A DNA stretch of 64,000 nt, taken from positions 62,001 to 126,000 of the forward strand of contig JAHBWE010000008.1 in the NCBI GenBank assembly GCA_019637155.1. Direction: 5' to 3'. Positions 59,032-64,000 of this stretch are shown here, in pieces (positions within the stretch are counted from its first letter, which is position 1; each line of letters begins with the position of its first letter). The stretch is from Labilithrix sp. (lineage in GTDB: Bacteria; Myxococcota_A; Polyangia; Polyangiales; Polyangiaceae). The notes beneath the pieces were generated by a model that searched no databases, was not told where the DNA came from, and worked only from the letters and a program-made list of their open reading frames with translations. The position numbers and the translations under genes were made by a program.

Positions 59032-60822
59032 ATGATCCTTCCGAGCTGGAAACTGTCGGTGCTTGTGTTGCTGACCGGCGCGACTGCTGCTTGTGGGTCG
59101 GAGACCTCCACGTCAGAGAACTTCGCGTCCACCGACGATGCCCTCCACGGGCACAACGGGAAGGGAAACGGACACGGAAAGGGGAACGACCACGGGAAGG
59201 GGAAAGGGCACGGCGACCACGGGAAAGGGAAAGGGCACGGGCACGGAAAGGGGAACGACGGGAAGGGAAAGGGGAACGGGAAGGGAAAGGGGCACAACCA
59301 CGGCGACTGGTGCGACGACGCGGTCGGCCTGAGCCTCTGGTTCGAGAACGGCGCGGTGCGTCTCGAGAACGGAACGCCGAAGACGCTCACGATCTACGGC
59401 GACGAGGATCGCTACATGCAGGAGCTCGACTTCACGTCGAGCGTGGACACGACGACCGACAAGGGCATCACGCCCGTCACCCAGACCGGTGACATGGCGC
59501 GCCTCGACTGGCGCGGCGTCGAGATGGTGGACGAGGACTGGCGGCCCGAGCTCGGCTCGATGCCGAAGACGTACACGCGTAGCCGGTTCTATCGGAAGGC
59601 GAAGTGGATGACCAACGCGAGCGTCCTCTCCGTGACGCCGGTCGACGCGCAGAACCGCCCCGTCGGCGATCCGATCATCGTGAACGCGGGCACCGACGAC
59701 AAATGGCGCGACTCCGACGACGGGTTCGTGCGCCGCTTCGATGCGCGCCAGATCACGTACGGGTGCCGCGCGATCGGCGACTGCACCGGCGCGACGAGCT
59801 TCACGGCGCAGGCGCTCATGCAGGTGCGCGACGCGATGCACGCCGAGCGGCGCGCCGAACGCATTCCGATGAACGCGAAGAAGCTCGCCGTCTTCTGGTC
59901 GGAGGACCCGCGCAACACGCGCTACGTCAACATCGTCCGCAAGCCGATGGCGCAGACGCCGTACCGCTACGGCTTCAACATCAAGCTCGACGTCGTGAGC
60001 AAGCCCGCCAACGGCAAGTACTTCCTCCCCGGCGACGTCATCGACTACCGCCTCACGATGCGCGACGGCTCCGGCAACCGCCTCCACCCCGCCGGCACCC
60101 TCCCCTCGTACGCCGACTTCGCGACCGACAACATCCCGAGCGGCATTCGATACTACGACGGTTTCCAGCAGTACCTCACGCTCTACTACGCGCTGAAGCA
60201 CCGCGAAGGCAACAACATCTGGCAGTTCTCGGGCCCGACGAACAAGGTCAAATATTCGAGCCACGTCGTCAGCGATTTCGACTTCTTCGTCCTATCGGGC
60301 GCGACCGGCATTCCGTCGGCCACGGTCGCCGAGAACGGATTCAGCGCCGTATTCGACGTGTTCCCGAGCGTCGCCGGAACCGTCGATCCCGTCGTGTCGA
60401 CGCTGCCCAACTCCGACATCATCCACGTGCAGGTCCCCGCCGACGCGAAGCCGGGCACCTACACGTTCACGTACAAGGGCCGCCGCGACTGGAGCGGCGA
60501 GGCGCTCAACGACTCCACGACCGTCGACGTCCAGGTCGGGCAGAAGCAACAGACCGAGTTCAGCCCGAAGACCGGCAAGTGCAACACTTGCCACGAAGGC
60601 CCGTCCGGCTTCGACGAGGTCCTCCACCGCAACGCCGACCGCCGCACCTGCTACGGCTGCCACATGCCGCTCGAGTCCGAGCCGGACCAGGCCCTCGACT
60701 ACCGCATCCACCTCATTCACACGCGCTCGAACCGCGTCCCAGGCAACCCGAACAACTGTTCGACCTGTCACCTCACGACCCCGAGCGGCCCCCCCCGCGG
60801 CTTCCCCGGCGTCGGATACTGA
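59032..60822 (+). CDS. triheme c-type cytochrome lipoprotein with His/Lys/Gly-rich segment
   Basis: A 596-residue exported protein from ATG 59032, which starts the signal sequence (SVLVLLTGATAAC lipobox, Cys 21). Residues about 36-90 are a GKGHGKGN-type run containing many His, a potential metal-binding or flexible spacer. The middle (about 95-500) is beta-rich and unrecognised. Three heme-binding CxxCH motifs lie at the end: CNTCH (about 517), CYGCH (about 540) and CSTCH (about 576), with distal His nearby (RIHLIHTRS). The C-terminal layout resembles fragments of multiheme electron-transfer proteins of the OmcA/MtrC type. Likely surface or periplasmic electron transfer. Confidence 0.85.
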   Translation: MILPSWKLSVLVLLTGATAACGSETSTSENFASTDDALHGHNGKGNGHGKGNDHGKGKGHGDHGKGKGHGHGKGNDGKGKGNGKGKGHNHGDWCDDAVGLSLWFENGAVRLENGTPKTLTIYGDEDRYMQELDFTSSVDTTTDKGITPVTQTGDMARLDWRGVEMVDEDWRPELGSMPKTYTRSRFYRKAKWMTNASVLSVTPVDAQNRPVGDPIIVNAGTDDKWRDSDDGFVRRFDARQITYGCRAIGDCTGATSFTAQALMQVRDAMHAERRAERIPMNAKKLAVFWSEDPRNTRYVNIVRKPMAQTPYRYGFNIKLDVVSKPANGKYFLPGDVIDYRLTMRDGSGNRLHPAGTLPSYADFATDNIPSGIRYYDGFQQYLTLYYALKHREGNNIWQFSGPTNKVKYSSHVVSDFDFFVLSGATGIPSATVAENGFSAVFDVFPSVAGTVDPVVSTLPNSDIIHVQVPADAKPGTYTFTYKGRRDWSGEALNDSTTVDVQVGQKQQTEFSPKTGKCNTCHEGPSGFDEVLHRNADRRTCYGCHMPLESEPDQALDYRIHLIHTRSNRVPGNPNNCSTCHLTTPSGPPRGFPGVGY

Positions 60823-60832
60823 CCCGAGCCCG

Positions 60833-60915
60833 CACGCCCACGAGGCGTCGCGGGCGTGAACACGACAACTCGTAGGCGGATGGGATCAGCCTGGCGCGCC
60901 CGAAGGCGCGCCAGG
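60833..60915. terminator. two hairpins between convergent genes
   Basis: CCTGGCGCGCC-CGAA-GGCGCGCCAGG (60890-60915) is a perfect 11-base stem with a four-base loop. CACGCCC (60833-60839) and GGGCGTG (60852-60858) make a weaker hairpin just before. They lie between the convergent triheme and monooxygenase genes and may end transcription from both sides, although no T-run follows. Confidence 0.6.
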
Positions 60916-60935
60916 ACTGGTAGGGCAGAGCCCCA

Positions 60936-62126
60936 TCACAAGAGCGGATGATCCGGCTCCACGCCGAGAAGGATCTTTCCGAACAGCTCGTAGCCGTGCG
61001 GCGCCACCATCGTGTGTTGCGTGATCGCGTGGACGTCGCGGAAGGAGCGCTGGAGCGGGCTCTTCGCGTAGACCGCCGAGCCGCCGCCGGCGGTGTAGAC
61101 CAGGTCGACCGCGTGCGCTGCGCTCGTCACCGCGTTCGTCGCGGCGATCCGGAGACGGGCGCGGTCCGGCGGGGTCGGCGGCGTTCCCGACGTGACGCGA
61201 TCCCACATCGCTGCGACCTCGGAGTGCAGCATCGCGCGGCCGGAGAGGAGCGACGCCTCCGCCTGCGAGACCGCGACCTGCGCGGTCGCGCGCGTGCTCA
61301 GCGACGACATCATGCCGAACGGGGTCTTCGTCTTCGCCATCCGCGTGAGCTCGTCGATCGCACCGCGCGCGATGCCGACGGCGCACGACGCGATCGAGAG
61401 CGACAGGAAACCCCACAGCGGGAAGCGATACAGCGGGCTCGTGAAGGCCGGCGGCTCGCGCGGCGGGATCGGCGTCGCGCGCGTCCGCGGGACCAGCACG
61501 TCCTGGACCTCGAAGTCGTGGCTGCCGGTGCCGCGGAGGCCCGCCACGTGCCACGTGTCGTGGATGGTGCCCTCCCCCACCGGCACCATCCCGATGACCA
61601 TCTGCGGACCGAACGGCGTCATGTGCGGCTTGTCGCCGTCCATGAGCACGCCGGTGCAGCCGACGTACTTCGACGCGTGGATGCCGCTCATGAAGGCCCA
61701 CCGCCCCGTGATGCGGTATCCGTCCGGCGTCTCGACCACCATGCCCGTCGGGGCGAAGCTCCCCGCCGTCGACTCCGCGAACGCCTCCGCCGCGCCCTCA
61801 CGCGAGAACAGCGCCGCGTTCACGCCTCCCGCGCCGATGATCATCGCGCACCACGCGAGCGAGCCGTCGACGCGCGCCAGCTCCTCGATCGTGGCGCTCA
61901 TCGTGAGCGGATCGGTCTCGAGCCCGCCGATCTCCTTCGGCGTGCACATCCTGAAAATTCCGGCCTTGGCGAAGGCGGCGGCGACCTCGTCGGGGAGGCG
62001 GCGCTCCCCCTCCGCGCGGTCCGCGTACTCGCGCAGGAGGGGAGCCAAATTGCGCGCAGCGTCAATCAACGGCGAAGAGCCCGGCGTATTTCCCATGTTC
62101 ATTTTCCCTCCATTTACGATTTCCAC
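60936..62126 (-). CDS. acyl-CoA-dehydrogenase-fold flavin monooxygenase
   Basis: A 396-residue flavoprotein of the acyl-CoA dehydrogenase superfamily. LAPLLREYADRAEGERRLPD, MCTPKEIGGLETDPLTM, RVDGSLAWCAMIIGA and the closing QRSFRDVHAITQHTMVAPHG point to the HsaA/HpaH-like two-component monooxygenase branch rather than true dehydrogenases (no acidic catalytic base seen at the usual place). It would need a separate flavin reductase, not encoded here. ATG 62126 gives the frame; ATG at 62102 (MNMGNTP region) is equally possible. Divergent from the next gene. Confidence 0.85.
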   Translation of the reverse strand: MEIVNGGKMNMGNTPGSSPLIDAARNLAPLLREYADRAEGERRLPDEVAAAFAKAGIFRMCTPKEIGGLETDPLTMSATIEELARVDGSLAWCAMIIGAGGVNAALFSREGAAEAFAESTAGSFAPTGMVVETPDGYRITGRWAFMSGIHASKYVGCTGVLMDGDKPHMTPFGPQMVIGMVPVGEGTIHDTWHVAGLRGTGSHDFEVQDVLVPRTRATPIPPREPPAFTSPLYRFPLWGFLSLSIASCAVGIARGAIDELTRMAKTKTPFGMMSSLSTRATAQVAVSQAEASLLSGRAMLHSEVAAMWDRVTSGTPPTPPDRARLRIAATNAVTSAAHAVDLVYTAGGGSAVYAKSPLQRSFRDVHAITQHTMVAPHGYELFGKILLGVEPDHPLL

Positions 62127-62140
62127 GACTCGATACCAAT

Positions 62141-62158
62141 CGAGGGTTGCGACCCTCG
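62141..62158. promoter_or_regulatory. inverted repeat in the divergent region
   Basis: CGAGGGT-TGCG-ACCCTCG is a perfect 7-base inverted repeat located about 28 bases before the start of the 62186 gene and 15 bases before the monooxygenase start. It could be an operator shared by both genes or a small hairpin. Confidence 0.45.
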
Positions 62159-62185
62159 CCCTCGTGTGTAGCGTTTCCTTCCAAG

Positions 62186-63817
62186 ATGAAGAACATCTTT
62201 CGCCTCATTGGAACGAAAGCATCCGTATTGTCACGGAACCCACTTTTCACGGAGTGGTTCGCGGACCCGGCGGTGCCACCTCGACGGAAGTTCGTTTTCA
62301 CCCCGATGGCGCTGGACTTCATCATGGGGTTCCGCGACTTCAACCGCTACTTCGTCCACTACCCGAGCCCGCAGAACGAGCTCGAAGAGGCGATCAACGC
62401 CCACGCCCGCGAGGACGAGACGCACTCGGCGCTCCTGCTGAAGGACTGGGAGGCGCTCGACATGGACGCCACGCTCGGGTGGCGCCCGCGCGACCTGTTC
62501 TGGTGGCTCACGTCGGAGTGGACCGCCGACGCGCGACGCATGGACTTCGAGCTCATCTCGCTCGTCTGGCACAACCCGGATCCGCTGCTGCGCTTCGCGA
62601 TCATCGAGTCGATGGAAGCCGCGGGGAACGTCTTTTTCGCGCGCACGGTGCGCATCATCAAGGCGCTCGGCGACGATCAGGATCGCCTCTTCCGCGAGTT
62701 CCCCTACTTCGGGCCCGATCACTTCGCGCGCGAGACGGGGCATCTCCAGGGCGGCGCCGACGAGCGGCCGTTCCTTCGCGCCACGCTCTCGGACGAGGAC
62801 GCGGCGAAGGCGCGCGCGCACGTGGAGCACGTCTTCTCGATCTTCACGCGCCACTTCGACAGCTGGAACGCGCTCGCGCGATCGATGCACGACGGCACCT
62901 GGAAGTTCGACGCCGAGAAGGAGGGACGCGCCGCCGCCGTGCTCCGCCCCGACGTCCCGCACGACGTGAGCGGCGCCCTCGCGCTCGAGCACCCGACGTC
63001 CCCCTCCCCCGAGGCCGCTCCGCTCGTGCAGAAGCGTCGCGAGGCGTTCGACGAGCTGTGGGCGACGCCGGCGTACCGCTGGATGCGCGAGACGTGGCCC
63101 GGCGACTTCCGCCGGATGGTCCGCTACTTCCTCCTCCAGTGGGTCGTCGACAACTGGGCTTGCGCCGACTACTTCACGTTCGACACGACCTACCCGGACC
63201 CGAAGACCCCGCTCGAGCGCGGGATCAACCGGCTGTCCCAGCTCTACGCCTCCGAGATGCGGTGCCGCTACACCGAGTGGGAGACGCTGCAGCTCGACGA
63301 GTACACGCGCTGGACCGCGCTCGAGGCCCTCCGCCACTTCTGGCTCGACGAGCGCGTCGAGGAGCACCGCGAGGTCTTCGCCGACCTCCGGAAGCTCACG
63401 TTCCAGTATCCCGATCCGCTCTACCGGTACTGGATCCTCAAATGTTTCGTGCGCTTCGGCGACTCGATGATCCGCTCGCTGGGGGTGGCGCTGAAGCGGG
63501 GACAGGAGAAAGAGGATGATTTCGCGATGTTCGCGGGATCGGCTGAACGCATGCATCCCGATCTGCCCCCTGACCCCGAGGCCGACCGCGCCGTGTTCGA
63601 GCTGGAGCGTCGACCGTTGACGCCGGACCAAGTTAAGACGATCGATCGAATCATCGAAGAAACGAAAAAGCAGGAAGCACAGCGATCCGCCATCACCTGG
63701 AGGATCATCGGAGAGAATCGGTACGACTCTTTCGATCGACAGTGGGCGGAGAAGAACGGCGGCGCGACGCGCAAGAGCGTGGCGCCGCTCCGGGAACAGA
63801 CGGCAGAAACGCGGTAA
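62186..63817 (+). CDS. helical E/H-rich protein, possible diiron oxidase-like
   Basis: A 543-residue protein. The N-terminal half is an all-helical fold with EEAINAHAREDETHSALLLK at about residue 68 and IIESMEAAGNVFFARTVRII later, giving Glu and His spaced as in heme-oxygenase-like or ferritin-like diiron enzymes; YFGPDHFARETGHLQGG adds further ligands. A second copy of a similar helical pattern may occupy the C-terminal half (ALEALRHFWLDERVEEHREV). Assignment as an iron-containing oxidase is inference. It is followed by a FIST-protein gene after 20 bases and could be in one operon with it. Confidence 0.75.
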   Translation: MKNIFRLIGTKASVLSRNPLFTEWFADPAVPPRRKFVFTPMALDFIMGFRDFNRYFVHYPSPQNELEEAINAHAREDETHSALLLKDWEALDMDATLGWRPRDLFWWLTSEWTADARRMDFELISLVWHNPDPLLRFAIIESMEAAGNVFFARTVRIIKALGDDQDRLFREFPYFGPDHFARETGHLQGGADERPFLRATLSDEDAAKARAHVEHVFSIFTRHFDSWNALARSMHDGTWKFDAEKEGRAAAVLRPDVPHDVSGALALEHPTSPSPEAAPLVQKRREAFDELWATPAYRWMRETWPGDFRRMVRYFLLQWVVDNWACADYFTFDTTYPDPKTPLERGINRLSQLYASEMRCRYTEWETLQLDEYTRWTALEALRHFWLDERVEEHREVFADLRKLTFQYPDPLYRYWILKCFVRFGDSMIRSLGVALKRGQEKEDDFAMFAGSAERMHPDLPPDPEADRAVFELERRPLTPDQVKTIDRIIEETKKQEAQRSAITWRIIGENRYDSFDRQWAEKNGGATRKSVAPLREQTAETR

Positions 63818-63837
63818 CAGAGGGAAAAAGAGAAGCC

Positions 63838-64000
63838 ATGGCCCAGATTGACCTTGCGAGCGCGCGCACGCACGAGACCGACCCCGCGAAGGCGGCGGAG
63901 GAGCTCCTCCAGAACCTCTCCGGCAAGACCCCGAAGCTCGCCGTCATCTTCGCGCACAGCTCGATCGACCAACGCGCCCTCAACGCCGCGCTCCGCGAAC
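63838..64000 (+). CDS. FIST-domain protein, N-terminal part
   Basis: ATG 63838 behind GAGGGAAAAAGAG opens a frame to the window edge (54 codons visible). AEELLQNLSGKTPKLAVIFA and SSIDQRALNAALRE match the N-terminal FIST sensory domain, a ligand-binding module found in bacterial signalling proteins. The remainder, which may contain a kinase or PAS part, lies outside the window. Confidence 0.65.
   Translation, partial: MAQIDLASARTHETDPAKAAEELLQNLSGKTPKLAVIFAHSSIDQRALNAALRE

Overview
The window reads as a chromosomal segment of a high-GC (about 70% by eye) Gram-negative, most likely a myxobacterium of the Polyangiales type. The grounds are: many REC, HDOD, DUF4388, roadblock and PEGA proteins; a MshEN-HEAT mosaic protein; numerous Ala/Pro-rich lipoproteins with Asp-Ala-Gly stretches; a paralogue-rich histidine kinase set; and a stressosome. 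No species is assigned.

Left end, 1-4.85 kb: a foreign island of visibly lower GC. Four co-directional genes on the minus strand (2759 down to beyond position 1) are tightly coupled; two junctions are 4-base ATGA overlaps. Three of them share one small winged-helix-like domain. One fuses it to a nucleosidase (PNP/UDP phosphorylase superfamily) domain, and the last resembles the Abi_C abortive-infection domain. This is the best candidate for an undescribed defence system. It is followed by two serine recombinase genes, both decayed, ending inside the 3' end of an initiator tRNA-fMet gene. The island therefore looks integrated at a tRNA and now immobile.

Core region, 5-31 kb: SulP transporter; ArsR/AHSA1 pair; AceK; an RpiB-like isomerase; a four-gene two-component block (two paralogous divergent kinases, a REC-HDOD and a REC-degenerate HD-GYP protein); a MshEN/HEAT protein; a tetrapyrrole group (CobA-HemD fusion, HemB); then a riboflavin operon (ribE, ribBA with a degenerate cyclohydrolase half, ribH, nusB, leucyl-aminopeptidase N-domain, Nudix, HTH protein) and a zinc alcohol dehydrogenase.

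31-46 kb: lipoprotein amidase, PEGA/TPR and Ala/Pro-rich envelope proteins, roadblock-type proteins including a REC-DUF4388-roadblock fusion, a FHA sigma-54 activator, a membrane metallophosphoesterase, a histidine kinase, and a CLC antiporter with a structured leader that hides its Shine-Dalgarno.

46-57 kb: a dense partner-switching and phosphorelay region: PilZ-REC, single REC proteins, a CheA-like kinase, STAS-like and ATPase regulators, a SpoIIE phosphatase, RsbT-like ATPases, a CheB homologue lacking catalytic Ser and His, an Hpt protein, and a stressosome set (RsbS, RsbR, RsbT, RsbX). Junctions of the rsbX-rsbT operon are expanded into tandem repeats that form chains of minute ORFs linked by ATGA or GTGA overlaps.

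57-64 kb: a roughly 0.9 kb degenerate repeat field without a credible gene, a triheme c-type lipoprotein with a His/Gly/Lys-rich segment, an acyl-CoA-dehydrogenase-fold monooxygenase, an E/H-rich helical protein that may be a diiron enzyme, and the start of a FIST protein cut by the window edge.
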